Source: Streptomyces sp. B93
GTDB taxonomy: Bacteria > Actinomycetota > Actinomycetes > Streptomycetales > Streptomycetaceae
Direction: 5' to 3'
Assembly: GCF_018070565.1 (NCBI RefSeq)
Contig: NZ_JAGPXL010000010.1
Location: 1 to 64,000, forward strand
Length of the DNA stretch: 64,000 nucleotides
Part shown: in pieces, positions 42,732 to 52,029 of the stretch
Position numbering within the stretch: the first letter of the stretch is position 1
How the letters are laid out: each line of letters opens with the position of its first letter
The notes under the pieces: generated by a model
The model's input: the letters and a program-made list of their open reading frames with translations, nothing else
What the model was told of the DNA's origin: nothing
The model's database searches: none
Made by a program: the position numbers and the translations under genes

Positions 42732-43264
42732 GGACGACCCGTCTCGACGAGCGTGAACTGCTCGCCGTGCTGGATGAGCTGGCGGAACTGCTGACCGACA
42801 CCGTGGACGGCGGCGCCTCCGTCGGCTTCGTCCCACCGTTCGACCGCGCGCGGGCCGCCGCCTGGTGGCGGGAGCGCGCCGCCGAGATCGCCGCCGGGCG
42901 GCTCGCCGTGTGGGTGGTACGGCGGGAGCCGGCCGGGCCGGTGCTGGGCACCGTCAGCCTCGTCTTCCCGGACAAGCCCAACAGCCGCCACCGCGCCGAA
43001 CTGGTCAAGCTGATGGTGCACCGCACGGCACGCGGACAGGGCCTCGCCCGCGGGCTGCTGACCGTCGCCGAGTGCGCCGCGGCGACGGCCGGGATCACCC
43101 TGCTGCACCTGGACACCGAGACCGGCAGCCCCGCCGAAGGTCTCTACGGCTCCGCGGGCTGGACCCGGCTCGGCACCATCCCCGACTACGCGGCGAACCC
43201 GGCCGGTGAACTGCGGCCGACGACGATCTACTACAAACGCCTGGACGCCCCGGCCACCGCCTGA
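42728..43264 (+). CDS. GNAT-family N-acetyltransferase
   Basis: A 178-residue protein. VLGTVSLVFPDKPNSRHRAELVKLMVHRTARGQGLARGLL contains the acetyl-CoA-binding R/Q-X-X-G-X-A/G loop (RGQGLA), and LDTETGSPAEGLYGSAGWTRLGTIPDYA is the typical C-terminal half. GTG 42728 overlaps the regulator stop by four bases, so expression is coupled to the XRE-cupin regulator. XRE-cupin plus GNAT pairs are common in Streptomyces; the acetyl acceptor is unknown. Confidence 0.87.
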   Translation: MRTTRLDERELLAVLDELAELLTDTVDGGASVGFVPPFDRARAAAWWRERAAEIAAGRLAVWVVRREPAGPVLGTVSLVFPDKPNSRHRAELVKLMVHRTARGQGLARGLLTVAECAAATAGITLLHLDTETGSPAEGLYGSAGWTRLGTIPDYAANPAGELRPTTIYYKRLDAPATA

Positions 43265-43294
43265 CTGTCAGTGGTGGCCGCTAACGTGCCCGTC

Positions 43295-43654
43295 ATGCCG
43301 CACGCCGAAGACGTACGCCGTATCGCCCTGTCACTGCCGGACACCACGGAGAAGATCGCCTGGAGCATGCCCACCTTCCGGGTCGCCGGGAAGATGTTCG
43401 CGACGCTGCCGGAGGACGAGACCTCCATCGCGGTGCGCTGCCCCAAGGAGGAGCGCGACGAACTGGTCCTCGCCGAGCCGGAGAAGTTCTGGATCGCCGA
43501 CCACGAGGCGCAGTTCGCCTGGGTGCGGGCCCGGCTCGACGCGCTGGAGGACGAGGACGAACTGCGCGACATCCTCGCCGACTCCTGGCGCCAGGCGGCG
43601 CCGTCCAAGCTCCAGGACGCCCACCCGGACCTGGGACGGCCCACGGCCTCCTGA
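43295..43654 (+). CDS. MmcQ/YjbR family (DUF419) protein
   Basis: A 119-residue protein: EDVRRIALSLPDTTEKIAWSMPTFRVAGKMFATL and IAVRCPKEERDELVLAEPEKF match the CyaY-like fold of the MmcQ/YjbR family, possibly DNA-binding. ATG 43295 is preceded by TAACGT (43282-43287), a -10-like element just seven bases before it, and by no ribosome site, which suggests a leaderless transcript. An in-frame GTG at 43271 would add eight residues. Confidence 0.82.
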   Translation: MPHAEDVRRIALSLPDTTEKIAWSMPTFRVAGKMFATLPEDETSIAVRCPKEERDELVLAEPEKFWIADHEAQFAWVRARLDALEDEDELRDILADSWRQAAPSKLQDAHPDLGRPTAS

Positions 43655-43666
43655 GACGGCCGACGC

Positions 43667-44586
43667 CTACGCGTGGGCGGACACCCGCCGGCCCGCCAGG
43701 AACCCGGCGATCCGCTCACGCAGCGCGGCGGCGTCCAGGCCGTGGGCGGCGACATGCTCCTCGACGGTCCCGTACCGCCGCAGCTCCCGCCGCCCCACAC
43801 CCAGCCCGAGCACCCGGTGCGGCACATCAGCGAGCGCGTCGTTCACGGCGGCCTGGAGGTACCCGCGAGATACGGCTCCACCAGCACGACGTCCGCCCCC
43901 GCCGCCCCGGCGGCCCGGCGCACCGCCGCCGCGTCGAAGGGCCGTACGGTCGTCGCGTACAGCACGGTGACATCGAGTCCCCCGGTCGCCGCGAGCACGG
44001 CGTCCAGCATCGGCCCGACGGCGACCACGACGCCCGCGCGGCCCTCGCGGACGGTACGGAACCGCGCCCCGTCGACGGGCACGGCCGCCGCGTTCGACTG
44101 CACCGACAGCCGCACGTACACCTTGTCGTCCCCGGCCGCGACCGCGTGCCGCAGCAGGGTCTCGGCCTCGTCGGGATGCCCCGGCACATGCACGGTCCAG
44201 CCGTCCAGCGTGTCGAGCAGCGCCACATCGCCCGGGGCCATGTGCGTGTAGCCGCCCGCGGGCCAGTCGAACGAGGCCGCCGCGCTCACCAGCACCGCGC
44301 CCACGCCCTGGTGCCCGAGGTCCAGCTTGACCTGCTCGAACGGCCGCTCCACCAGAAAACTGGCGAAGGTGTGCACGACCGGCCGCAACCCGGTCAGCGC
44401 CAGCCCCGCCCCCGCCCCGATGAGCAACTGCTCCCTGATCCCGACATTGATCACCCGGTCCGGGTGGCGCCGCCGCGCCTTCTCGAACCCGGCGGTGCCG
44501 ATCTCGGCGAGCACGACGGCGACCCGGGGGTCCTCGTCGAACAGTCGCGAGACGACGGGCCCGAAACGCTCACGCATGGTGTCCAT
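43667..44586 (-). pseudogene. Transketolase C-terminal subunit, frame disrupted near its 3' end
   Basis: The gene encodes the pyrimidine-binding and C-terminal domains of a split transketolase: RVAVVLAEIGTAGFEKARRRHPDRVINVGIREQLLIGAGAGLALTG, with the catalytic-type Glu in GIREQ (about 65). In the given sequence the frame reads VEPYLAGTSRPP and stops at 43843 (248 residues). One extra base around 43852-43857 would restore TSxAAVNDALADVPHRVLGLG and continue to a TAG at 43667-43669 (306 residues), with the usual C-terminal helices. Start ATG 44586 has an AGGAG nearby. It may be a real truncation or a sequencing error; labelled as broken to be safe. Partner of the N-terminal subunit at 44645. Confidence 0.75.
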
Positions 44587-44644
44587 GGGTCCTGCTGCTC
44601 CTTGTCGTTGAGGTGTCGGAGAGACTCCGGGAAATGTGGACCGG

Positions 44645-45346
44645 TCATCCGGCCTTGGGCTCCACCCGGGCCACGACCACATGCGGACGCCCCGGGTGCG
44701 GCGCGCTGAACGCGGCGTACAACGCCTCGTGGTCCCGCCCGTCGACGGTCACCGCCGACCAGCCCGCAGCCTCGAAGCGGGCCGCGATGCCGCCGGGCCG
44801 GGCGTGGCTGGCGGAGGAGTTGTCGACGACGACGGCGTGCAGCCGGTCAAGACCCGCGGGCCCCGCGAAGGCGATCGCCTCGTGGTTGCTGCCCTCGTCC
44901 AGCTCCGCGTCCCCGATCAGCACCCACACCGCCGGGTCGTCCAGTCCCTGGGCGCGCAGCCCCAGCGCCGTCCCCACCGCGATCGGCAGCCCGTGCCCCA
45001 GCGACCCGCTCCCGATCTCGGCGCCCGGCACCAGCACCCGGTCCGGATGGTGCCCGAGCGGCGAGTCGAACGCCCCGAACCCCGGCAGCCACTCCACGGG
45101 CAGGAACCCCTTCGCGGCCAGCACCGCGTAGTAGGCCATCGGCCCGTGCCCCTTGGACAGCAGGAACCGGTCCCGCCCGGGATCGGCCGCCGTCCCCGGC
45201 CCGACCCGCAGCACCCGGTCGTAGAGCACCCACAGCACGTCCAGCGTGGAGGTCGCGGCCGGCCCGTGCTTCTCGTCGCCGGTCATCAGACCCATGAGTC
45301 CCGGCAGGTCGTCGTACCCGAGTCCTTCTTCCTCGATGATCGTCAT
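44645..45346 (-). CDS. Transketolase N-terminal (thiamine-diphosphate-binding) subunit
   Basis: A 233-residue protein equivalent to the first domain of transketolase: FLLSKGHGPMAYYAVLAAKGFLP, GSLGHGLPIAVGTALGLRAQG, and the TPP motif GDAELDEGSNHEAIAFAG ending VVVDNSS. Together with the downstream subunit it forms a two-chain transketolase-like enzyme. Such split forms occur in archaea and in some actinobacterial accessory pathways; the sugar substrates are unknown. ATG 45346 has no ribosome site and lies six bases after a -10 element, consistent with leaderless initiation from the MerR-type promoter at 45353-45383. Confidence 0.87.
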   Translation of the reverse strand: MTIIEEEGLGYDDLPGLMGLMTGDEKHGPAATSTLDVLWVLYDRVLRVGPGTAADPGRDRFLLSKGHGPMAYYAVLAAKGFLPVEWLPGFGAFDSPLGHHPDRVLVPGAEIGSGSLGHGLPIAVGTALGLRAQGLDDPAVWVLIGDAELDEGSNHEAIAFAGPAGLDRLHAVVVDNSSASHARPGGIAARFEAAGWSAVTVDGRDHEALYAAFSAPHPGRPHVVVARVEPKAG

Positions 45347-45352
45347 ACGGCG

Positions 45353-45383
45353 ATGCTGCAACCTCAACCAAAGTCGAGGTCAA
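45353..45383 (-). promoter_or_regulatory. MerR-type promoter (19-bp spacer) with operator, driving the split transketolase genes
   Basis: On the minus strand the -35 is TTGACC (45383-45378) and the -10 is CAGCAT (45358-45353), separated by 19 bases instead of 17. Between them lies the dyad CCTCGACTTTGGTTGAGG (45379-45362). Long spacers containing an operator dyad are the hallmark of MerR-family-activated promoters. The ATG follows the -10 by six bases. Confidence 0.7.
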
Positions 45384-45482
45384 GCCCAGGGTCCCCGGGA
45401 AAGCCCCGCGCGACCACCGACCTGAGTGCGGTATTGTTTCCCTGCGCGTTTCACCCGGGGGAAACCCCAGGTCAGACGGCAC

Positions 45483-45556
<74 letters not shown>

Positions 45557-45573
45557 CTTGTGGAAGCAGGTCG

Positions 45574-45605
45574 GAGGTCATTTCCAGTTCGCTGGAAATG
45601 ACCTC
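45574..45605 (+). terminator. Perfect 14-bp terminator of the tRNA-Pro transcript
   Basis: GAGGTCATTTCCAG and CTGGAAATGACCTC pair perfectly around a TTCG loop, 18 bases after the tRNA. Confidence 0.9.
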
Positions 45606-45693
45606 TTCGTCGTGTCCGGGAGTGGGTCCCCCGTTCGTCTGGCCCTCCTGGTCCGCCCGGTGAGCCGACCGGGTGATGTGGTGCGGTTTGTCG

Positions 45694-45722
45694 TTGATCT
45701 TACTTAATGCGCTCTTTAGCGT
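45694..45722 (+). promoter_or_regulatory. Promoter of the trehalose-type ABC importer operon
   Basis: TTGATC (45694) and TAGCGT (45717) are separated by exactly 17 bases. The spacer and -10 overlap a dyad-like AATGCGCT-CTTT-AGCGTT, a possible LacI-type operator. The remaining 45606-45787 gap contains no gene. Confidence 0.55.
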
Positions 45723-45787
45723 TCGCTCCGGGAGGTAGGGCGCGAGGTCCCCCTCTCCGCCACCGTCCGGAAGCGAGGTGTGAGCGC

Positions 45788-47098
45788 GTGCACGCGAGGT
45801 CGGGCTGCTGGTCCGTGTCGGGGCGGAGGGGACGTCTCGGAAGGGCACGGTGGTTGCGGGCGTTCGCCGTGCTGCCCTTGCTGGCGTCGGTGCTCGCCGC
45901 TTGTGGCGGTGACGAGGGCTCCGGCAGGCCCACGCTCAACTGGTACAACTTCCCCGACGACTCCGGTGCGCTCCAGTCGGCGGCCGACCGGTGCAGCCGG
46001 GCGTCGGGTGGCCGCTACAGGATCAGCTACAACAAGCTCCCCCGTGCCGCGGACGGCCAGCGCCAGCAGCTCGTCCGCAGACTCGCCGCCGAGGACGATT
46101 CGCTCGACATCCTCGGCCTGGACGTCACCTGGGCGGCGGAGTTCGCCGAGGCACGCTGGATCCGGGAATGGACGGGGACGGCGAAGCGGCGGGCCGAGGA
46201 GGGCACCCTGCGCGTACCGCTCCAGACCTCGACCTGGAAGGGCAAGCTGTACGCCGTCCCGTACAACACCAACACCCAGCTCCTGTGGTACCGCAAGGAC
46301 CTGGTGCCCACTCCGCCCAGGACCTGGGCCGAGATGCTGGACATGGCCGAGGCCCTGGCCCGGGAGGGCAAACCGCACTTCGTGGAGATCCAGGGCGCCC
46401 AGTACGAGGGCCTGACCGTCTGGTTCAACACGCTGATCAGCAGTGCGGGCGGCAGCATCCTCAACGCGAGCGCGACCGAGCCTTCGCTCGGCCCTCCCGC
46501 CGTGCGGGCCGCCGGGATCATGCGGGATCTGGCGAAATCCCGGGCGGCGGACCCCTCCCTGCCCAACCAGATGGAGGACCAGAACCGCCTCGCGATGGAG
46601 GCGGGGGCGGCGGCCTTCGAGCTCAACTACCCGTTCGTCTATCCGTCGATGAAGGCGAACAACCCGGCACTGTTCGAGAACTTCCGCTGGGCGCCCTACC
46701 CCCGGGTCGACCCGGACCGCCCGGCCCGGCCCACGATCGGCGGCATCGACCTGGCGGTGAGCGCCTACTCGCGCCACCCCGACCTGGCCTTCGAGGCGGC
46801 GCTGTGCCTGCGCAACCGGGAGAACCAGCTCACCGCCGCACTCGAGGGCGGTCTGCCGCCCACCCTGCGCGCCCTGTACGACGAGCCCGCGTTCATCGAG
46901 GAGTACCCCTTCTCCAAGGACGTGCTGGCCGCCCTGGAGTCGGCGAGCGTGCGCCCCATCACTCCGGTCTACCAGAACGTGTCGATCGCGGTCTCCCACA
47001 CGCTGTCTCCACCGTCCGGGATCAGACCGGAGAGCTCCGTCCAGACCATCGGGGAGCAGATCGACGAGGCCCTGCGATCCGAGGGTGTGATCCCGTGA
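45788..47098 (+). CDS. lpqY: LpqY-type ABC transporter substrate-binding lipoprotein
   Basis: A 436-residue lipoprotein. A basic N-terminus, hydrophobic [10 protein letters not shown] and lipobox LAAC (Cys near residue 39) give export and lipidation. The mature part shows [54 protein letters not shown] and [16 protein letters not shown], closely resembling mycobacterial LpqY, the trehalose-binding protein of LpqY-SugABC. GTG 45788 is preferred, with GAGG nine bases upstream; the in-frame ATG at 45707 would place a long, Arg-rich stretch before the signal peptide. Followed by two permeases and an ATPase in tight coupling. Confidence 0.88.
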   Translation: MHARSGCWSVSGRRGRLGRARWLRAFAVLPLLASVLAACGGDEGSGRPTLNWYNFPDDSGALQSAADRCSRASGGRYRISYNKLPRAADGQRQQLVRRLAAEDDSLDILGLDVTWAAEFAEARWIREWTGTAKRRAEEGTLRVPLQTSTWKGKLYAVPYNTNTQLLWYRKDLVPTPPRTWAEMLDMAEALAREGKPHFVEIQGAQYEGLTVWFNTLISSAGGSILNASATEPSLGPPAVRAAGIMRDLAKSRAADPSLPNQMEDQNRLAMEAGAAAFELNYPFVYPSMKANNPALFENFRWAPYPRVDPDRPARPTIGGIDLAVSAYSRHPDLAFEAALCLRNRENQLTAALEGGLPPTLRALYDEPAFIEEYPFSKDVLAALESASVRPITPVYQNVSIAVSHTLSPPSGIRPESSVQTIGEQIDEALRSEGVIP

Positions 47099-48060
47099 AC
47101 CAACTCCCACCGCCCCACTCCGCCGGGGCACCACCGCCCCCCGGGACGCGGACGCCGCGGGCGGAGCCGGACCGGGCGGCGCTCTCGGCCGGTGCCAGAC
47201 AGGAGCGGCGGCTCGGCTGGCTCCTGTGCGCGCCCGCGGTCCTCGTCATGACCGCGGTGACCGCCTACCCCATCGGGTACGCCGTCTATCTGTCCCTCCA
47301 GCGGTACGACCTGCGGTTTCCCGGACGAGCGGAGTTCGTGGGCCTGAGCAACTACGGGGCGGTGCTGTCCTCCCCGTTCTGGTGGGACGCCTTCTGGGTC
47401 ACGCTCTTCATCACCGCTGTGTCCGTGACCATCGAACTGGTCCTCGGAATGGGGCTCGCCCTGGTGATGCACCGCACGATCTTCTGGCGGGGCACCGTCC
47501 GTACGTCGGTCCTCATCCCGTACGGGATCGTCACCGTGGTCGCCGCCTTCTCCTGGCAGTACGCCTGGACCCCGGACCTCGGGTACCTCGCCGAGCTGTT
47601 GCCCAGCGGAGAGGCTCCGCTGACCGAGAAGTGGCCCGCCCTCTGGCTGATCATCCTCGCCGAGGTGTGGAAGACGACGCCGTTCATGGCCCTGCTGCTG
47701 CTCGCGGGCCTCGCGCTGGTCCCCGAGGAGACCCTGAAAGCTGCCATGGTGGACGGGGCCACCGCCTGGCAGCGCTTCACCAAGGTCATGCTGCCGCTGA
47801 TGAAACCGGCCATCCTGGTCGCACTGCTCTTCCGCACCCTGGACGCGTTCCGGATCTTCGACAACATCTACGTCCTGACCGCGGGCGCCCAGGGGACCGG
47901 CTCCCTGTCGATCCTCGGGTACGACAACCTCTTCACCGCCCTGAACCTGGGCATCGGGTCGGCGATCTCGGTGCTGATCTTCCTCTGTGTCGCCATCATC
48001 GCCTTCACCTTCGTCAAACTGTTCGGCACGGCGGCACCCGGCGCGGAGGTGAAGCGCTGA
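47095..48060 (+). CDS. sugA: Trehalose-type ABC transporter permease SugA
   Basis: A 321-residue permease with about six membrane helices; a Pro/Arg-rich N-terminal tail of ~40 residues precedes the first helix ([23 protein letters not shown]). The EAA loop that docks on the ATPase is [28 protein letters not shown] 47095 overlaps the substrate-binding protein stop (GTGA), and its own stop overlaps the next ATG. This is MalF-like subunit 1. Confidence 0.92.
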   Translation: MNQLPPPHSAGAPPPPGTRTPRAEPDRAALSAGARQERRLGWLLCAPAVLVMTAVTAYPIGYAVYLSLQRYDLRFPGRAEFVGLSNYGAVLSSPFWWDAFWVTLFITAVSVTIELVLGMGLALVMHRTIFWRGTVRTSVLIPYGIVTVVAAFSWQYAWTPDLGYLAELLPSGEAPLTEKWPALWLIILAEVWKTTPFMALLLLAGLALVPEETLKAAMVDGATAWQRFTKVMLPLMKPAILVALLFRTLDAFRIFDNIYVLTAGAQGTGSLSILGYDNLFTALNLGIGSAISVLIFLCVAIIAFTFVKLFGTAAPGAEVKR

Positions 48061-48893
48061 TGGCCGCGGTGGGAAGGAAGCACGCCGCCCGATGGGGAGT
48101 CCTGAACGCGGTGGTGGTGCTGTACGCCCTGTTCCCGGTGTGGTGGATCGCCGCGCTGTCGTTCAAGGACCCCAGCACCCTGACGGACGGCAACTACATC
48201 CCGACGGACTGGACCTGGGAGAACTACCGGGGGATCTTCGAGACCGCCGAGTTCACCCGCGCGCTGATCAACTCGATCGGTATCGCCCTGATCGCCACGG
48301 TGATCGCGGTGGCGCTGGGCACCATGGCCGCCTACGCGGTGGCCCGGCTGCGCTTTCCCGGCAAGCGGGTGCTCATCGGCGTGTCACTGCTGATCGCCAT
48401 GTTCCCCCCGATCTCCCTGGTGTCACCGCTGTTCAACATCGAGCGGATCATCGGGATCTTCGACACCTGGCTCGGGCTGATCATCCCGTACATGACCTTC
48501 TCCCTGCCGCTGGCGATCTACACCCTGTCGGCGTTCTTCCGGGAGATCCCCTGGGACCTGGAGAAGGCCGCCAAGGTCGACGGGGCGACGCCCGCCCAGG
48601 CCTTCCGGCTGGTCATCGCGCCGCTGGCCGCGCCGGGCGTGTTCACCACGGCCATCCTCGTGTTCATCTTCTGCTGGAACGACTTCCTGTTCGCGATCTC
48701 CCTGACGTCCACCGAGTCCGCGCGCACCGTGCCCGCCGCGATCGCGTTCTTCACCGGCAGCTCGCAGTTCCAGCAGCCCACAGGATCGATCGCCGCCGCC
48801 GCTGTGGTCATCACCATCCCGATCATCGTGTTCGTCCTGTTCTTCCAGCGGCGGATCGTCGCCGGACTGACCTCCGGGGCAGTCAAGGGGTGA
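48060..48893 (+). CDS. sugB: Trehalose-type ABC transporter permease SugB
   Basis: A 277-residue MalG-like permease with six membrane helices. The EAA loop reads [30 protein letters not shown]. The ATG shares a base with the previous stop (TGATG). It pairs with SugA to form the membrane channel. Confidence 0.92.
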   Translation: MAAVGRKHAARWGVLNAVVVLYALFPVWWIAALSFKDPSTLTDGNYIPTDWTWENYRGIFETAEFTRALINSIGIALIATVIAVALGTMAAYAVARLRFPGKRVLIGVSLLIAMFPPISLVSPLFNIERIIGIFDTWLGLIIPYMTFSLPLAIYTLSAFFREIPWDLEKAAKVDGATPAQAFRLVIAPLAAPGVFTTAILVFIFCWNDFLFAISLTSTESARTVPAAIAFFTGSSQFQQPTGSIAAAAVVITIPIIVFVLFFQRRIVAGLTSGAVKG

Positions 48894-48920
48894 ACGGGCC
48901 GAGGCAAGGAGACACCACCC

Positions 48921-50108
48921 ATGGCCGAGATCATCCTTGAGGGAGTCACCAAGCGCTTTCCCGACGGGTCCCTCGCCGTGAAGGACGTGGACATCGACAT
49001 CGCCGACGGCGAGTTCGTGATCCTGGTCGGTCCGTCCGGATGCGGCAAGTCCACCACCCTGAACATGATCGCCGGGCTCGAGGACATCACCGAGGGCACC
49101 CTGCGCATCGGGGGCCGGGTCGTCAACGACCTGGCTCCCAAGGACCGCGACGTCGCCATGGTGTTCCAGAGCTATGCCCTGTACCCGCACATGAACGTCC
49201 GGGAGAACATGGGCTTCCCGCTGCGCCTGGCCAAGGTGGACAAGGACACCATCGACACCAAGGTGACGGAAGCCGCCCGGATCCTCGACCTCACCGAGCA
49301 CCTTGACCGCAAGCCCGCCAACCTCTCGGGCGGTCAGCGCCAGCGGGTGGCCATGGGGCGGGCGATCGTCCGCGACCCCAAGGCGTTCCTGATGGACGAG
49401 CCGCTGTCCAACCTGGACGCCAAGCTCCGTGTGCAGATGCGCACCCAGATCTCCCGGCTACAGCGGAGCCTCGGCACGACCACCGTGTACGTCACCCACG
49501 ACCAGACCGAGGCGATGACGCTCGGCGACCGGGTCGTGGTCATGAGGCAGGGCGTGGTCCAGCAGCTCGGCACACCCGCCGAGCTGTACGACGCGCCGCG
49601 CAACATCTTCGTCGCGGGCTTCATCGGCTCCCCGGCGATGAACTTCCTGAACGCCACTCTGGAGGAGGGCGCCCTGCGCTCGTCCCTGGGCGACCTGACC
49701 CTCGACGACCGCACGAGGCGGGCACTGGAACGCCAGGACGCGCCCCGCGAGGTCATCGTCGGGCTGCGACCGGAGGCGTTCGAGGACGTGGCGCTGTCAC
49801 ACGACCGGGACAGGACGGGCCCGGTCCTCACCGCCACCGTGGAGGTGCTGGAGTCGCTGGGCTCCGACGCGTACGTCTACTTCACCGCGGAGGGCGGGCC
49901 CGCGACCACCACCGAACTCGAGGAACTCGCCAAGGACTCGGGTTTGCGCGACACCGGCGCCGACACCCGCAACATCGTGGCCCGGCTGGACGCCGCCACG
50001 CGAGCCCGCGAGGGAGAACCCGTGGAGCTGCGGGTCGACATGGCCAAGGCCCACGTCTTCGATCCGGCGACCGGAGCCAACCTCACGCATCCAGTGCGTA
50101 CGGAGTGA
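48921..50108 (+). CDS. sugC: ABC transporter ATP-binding protein SugC/UgpC type
   Basis: A 395-residue MalK-family ATPase. Walker A GPSGCGKST (about residue 38), Q-loop FQSYALYPHM, signature LSGGQRQRVAMGRAI, Walker B FLMDEPLSNLDA, and H-loop YVTHDQTEAMTLGDRVVVM are all intact. A C-terminal TOBE/regulatory region (about 240-395) is present. It powers the LpqY-SugAB importer; in other Streptomyces a shared MsiK ATPase serves sugar importers, so a dedicated ATPase here is notable but matches LpqY-SugABC. Converges on the MerR-B12 gene. Confidence 0.93.
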   Translation: MAEIILEGVTKRFPDGSLAVKDVDIDIADGEFVILVGPSGCGKSTTLNMIAGLEDITEGTLRIGGRVVNDLAPKDRDVAMVFQSYALYPHMNVRENMGFPLRLAKVDKDTIDTKVTEAARILDLTEHLDRKPANLSGGQRQRVAMGRAIVRDPKAFLMDEPLSNLDAKLRVQMRTQISRLQRSLGTTTVYVTHDQTEAMTLGDRVVVMRQGVVQQLGTPAELYDAPRNIFVAGFIGSPAMNFLNATLEEGALRSSLGDLTLDDRTRRALERQDAPREVIVGLRPEAFEDVALSHDRDRTGPVLTATVEVLESLGSDAYVYFTAEGGPATTTELEELAKDSGLRDTGADTRNIVARLDAATRAREGEPVELRVDMAKAHVFDPATGANLTHPVRTE

Positions 50109-50122
50109 CGGGCGGGCGTGAC

Positions 50123-51136
50123 TCACGCGGACTCGGCGCCACCTCCGCTGCCTGCCGCCCGGGGGCCCGCGTCGGCGCCGCCCGCGGCGAGCACCGCCCG
50201 GACCGCGTCACGCAGTCCGGTGGGCCGCGGGAGTCCGGAACCGGTGTGCGAGCCCCAACCCGGCCCGCACAGCAGGACCCGGCTGCGGGTGCGGGCGCCC
50301 GGGATGCCCCAGCGGATCGCCGCGAGGTGCCGGGCCAGCGGGAGGTCGGCGGTGCTGCGGGACTGCGACCACAGCGCCACGACGGCGGGGCCGACCCGTC
50401 GCACGGTGGCCTCCACCGCCTCGACCGGCACCGCGCCGCCCAGCATCAGCACCGCCCGGCCCCGCTCCGCCAGCGCTGCGGTGAGCGCCTCCAGCGGCAG
50501 GGTGTGCTGCTCGCCCGGCAGGCACGCCAGCAGGGCCGGGCGCGTGTCCACGGGCTCGCCCCGCACCGCGAGCGCGGAGCGGGCGTAGCTCTCGCGCAGC
50601 GCCACGGAGATGTGCCAGGACAGCAGGTGCTCGACCTCCACGTACCGGTCCTTGGAGGACTCCCATCTGCGTCCGACCAGCCGCAGGGCCGGGGTGAGCA
50701 CCTCCTCCCAGGCGCCGATCAGGCCGTACGCCGCGATGGCCGTCGTGATCTGTTCGTGCACGGCCCGCACGTCCAACCGGACCGCCGCCCGGGCGAGCCC
50801 CCGGCACCGGCGGCGCGTCTCCTCGTCGGGGGCGTGGGAGGGGAGCGCGGGCGGGAGGGGCGCGTCGGGGGTGCCCGTGGCGTGGGCCTTGGCGGTGCGG
50901 GCCGCTTCGGCCGGGGGAACGCCCCGCGCGGTCAGGCGGCACATCTCGTGCACCATCGCGACGTCCTCGGCCGTCCAGCGCCGGTGGCGCCCCTCGACCC
51001 TGGACGCCGGTCCCAGCCCGTAACGGCGGTCCCAGGACCGCAGGGTCGTGGGGGAGATGCCGAGCTTCCGGGCCAGCGAGCCGGTGGTCACACCGACACC
51101 GCTCCCGGTCTCCTCGTGCACGTCGTCGACACCCAT
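50123..51136 (-). CDS. MerR-family regulator with cobalamin-binding-like domain
   Basis: A 337-residue protein. The N-terminal MerR winged helix is at about 14-80 (VTTGSLARKLGISPTTLRSWDRRYGLGPASRVEGRHRRWTAEDV). A helical bundle (YVEVEHLLSWHISVALRES) follows, then a B12-binding-like Rossmann region with LPGEQHTLPLEALTAALAERG and VLMLGGAVPVEAVEATVRR. The layout is that of CarH/LitR light-responsive repressors. The His expected to ligate cobalt in the DXHXXG motif is kept in the form EQH, but surrounding residues differ, so cofactor binding is uncertain. It lies 25 bases after the ECF sigma gene on the same strand. Confidence 0.85.
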   Translation of the reverse strand: MGVDDVHEETGSGVGVTTGSLARKLGISPTTLRSWDRRYGLGPASRVEGRHRRWTAEDVAMVHEMCRLTARGVPPAEAARTAKAHATGTPDAPLPPALPSHAPDEETRRRCRGLARAAVRLDVRAVHEQITTAIAAYGLIGAWEEVLTPALRLVGRRWESSKDRYVEVEHLLSWHISVALRESYARSALAVRGEPVDTRPALLACLPGEQHTLPLEALTAALAERGRAVLMLGGAVPVEAVEATVRRVGPAVVALWSQSRSTADLPLARHLAAIRWGIPGARTRSRVLLCGPGWGSHTGSGLPRPTGLRDAVRAVLAAGGADAGPRAAGSGGGAESA

Positions 51137-51161
51137 CACCCGTCTCCAGTGGCGGTCATGG

Positions 51162-51818
51162 TCAGGCGGGGGGCTCCATGGCCCGGCGCAGCGCGTGCAG
51201 GCCCCTGCGGATGTGGCTCTTGACGGTGCCCAGCGGCAGACCGGTCTCCTCGGCGATCTGCACCTGCGTCATGTCGCCGTAGACGGCCAGGCCCAGCAGC
51301 CGCCGCTGCACGGGTGTCAGGCGTCGCAGCTTCTCCAGGACCAGGACGCGGTTGAGGGCGGCCTCGCTCTCGTCGACGCCCCAGTGCCGTACGGCCTCCT
51401 CCTGCTGCCGCGCCGACACGCTCTCGATGTCGGCCCGGCGCGCCCGTGCCGCGTGCGCGTCGGCGATGGCATGGCGGGTGATGCCCACCAGCCACCCGGC
51501 CAGCGGGCCGCGCTCGGGCCGGTAGCGGGTGCGGCCGCGCCAGGCGGCGAGGAACACCTGCTGGGTCACATCCTCGGCGGCCTGCGTGTCGTTGAGTGAA
51601 CGTCGGGCAAGCGTGTACACCAGGGCCGAGCACTGCCGGTACGCCAGTGTCAGCGCCTGCTCGTCCCCGGCCCGGAAGCGCCGGGCCAGTTCCGCGTCGT
51701 CGGCGGTCTCCCCGTGCGGCGGGAGCGGGGCGGGCGCGTCCGCAGGGTCCGGGGGGCGCGGACGCGTGCGCTCAGCGTCGGCGCGCCGGGTTGTGTCGGG
51801 CTGGGCGGTAGCAGCCAT
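51162..51818 (-). CDS. ECF RNA polymerase sigma factor
   Basis: A 218-residue sigma-70 family protein: region 2 at about 48-115 (DAELARRFRAGDEQALTLAYRQCSALVYTLARRSL and DVTQQVFLAAWRGRTRY) and region 4 at about 155-215 (LTPVQRRLLGLAVYGDMTQVQIAEETGLPLGTVKSHIRRGLHALR). An unstructured Pro/Arg-rich N-terminus of ~45 residues precedes region 2. ATG 51818 has GGGAG six bases upstream. Its probable anti-sigma factor is encoded divergently at 53552. Together with the MerR-B12 protein it may control the surface-protein/sortase unit. Confidence 0.9.
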   Translation of the reverse strand: MAATAQPDTTRRADAERTRPRPPDPADAPAPLPPHGETADDAELARRFRAGDEQALTLAYRQCSALVYTLARRSLNDTQAAEDVTQQVFLAAWRGRTRYRPERGPLAGWLVGITRHAIADAHAARARRADIESVSARQQEEAVRHWGVDESEAALNRVLVLEKLRRLTPVQRRLLGLAVYGDMTQVQIAEETGLPLGTVKSHIRRGLHALRRAMEPPA

Positions 51819-51865
51819 CGTCCGCTCCCAGGTAGAGGAACACCGTTGGGTCGAACGTCCTCCGA

Positions 51866-51894
51866 AACGATGCACGAGTGCAATTCGCATCGTT
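51866..51894. promoter_or_regulatory. Nested inverted repeats in the sigma / DUF4397 divergent promoter
   Basis: Outer arms AACGATGC (51866-51873) and GCATCGTT (51887-51894) are perfect, and a second perfect palindrome, TGCACGAGTGCA (51871-51882), is nested inside. A further AACGAT occurs at 51900. It lies 48 bases upstream of the sigma start and is a good candidate site for the MerR-B12 regulator or for sigma-dependent control. Confidence 0.6.
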
Positions 51895-52029
51895 AGCGCA
51901 ACGATTTGGCCGAGCCTCGTCGAGGGCGGCGGAACCACCGGAAGAAAGCTGCATCCCGCGCCGAGCCCCCCGCCGAAGACCTTGTGCACTCACTCACAAG
52001 GAGTGGGCGGCCTGAAGGGACATCCAGCC

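Noticed and set aside
38910..42836. 1308-codon minus-strand open frame opposite the aldehyde oxidoreductase genes
   Set aside because: The forward genes have intact cofactor motifs and start/stop overlaps; the reverse frame is Gly/Arg/Val-rich shadow sequence.
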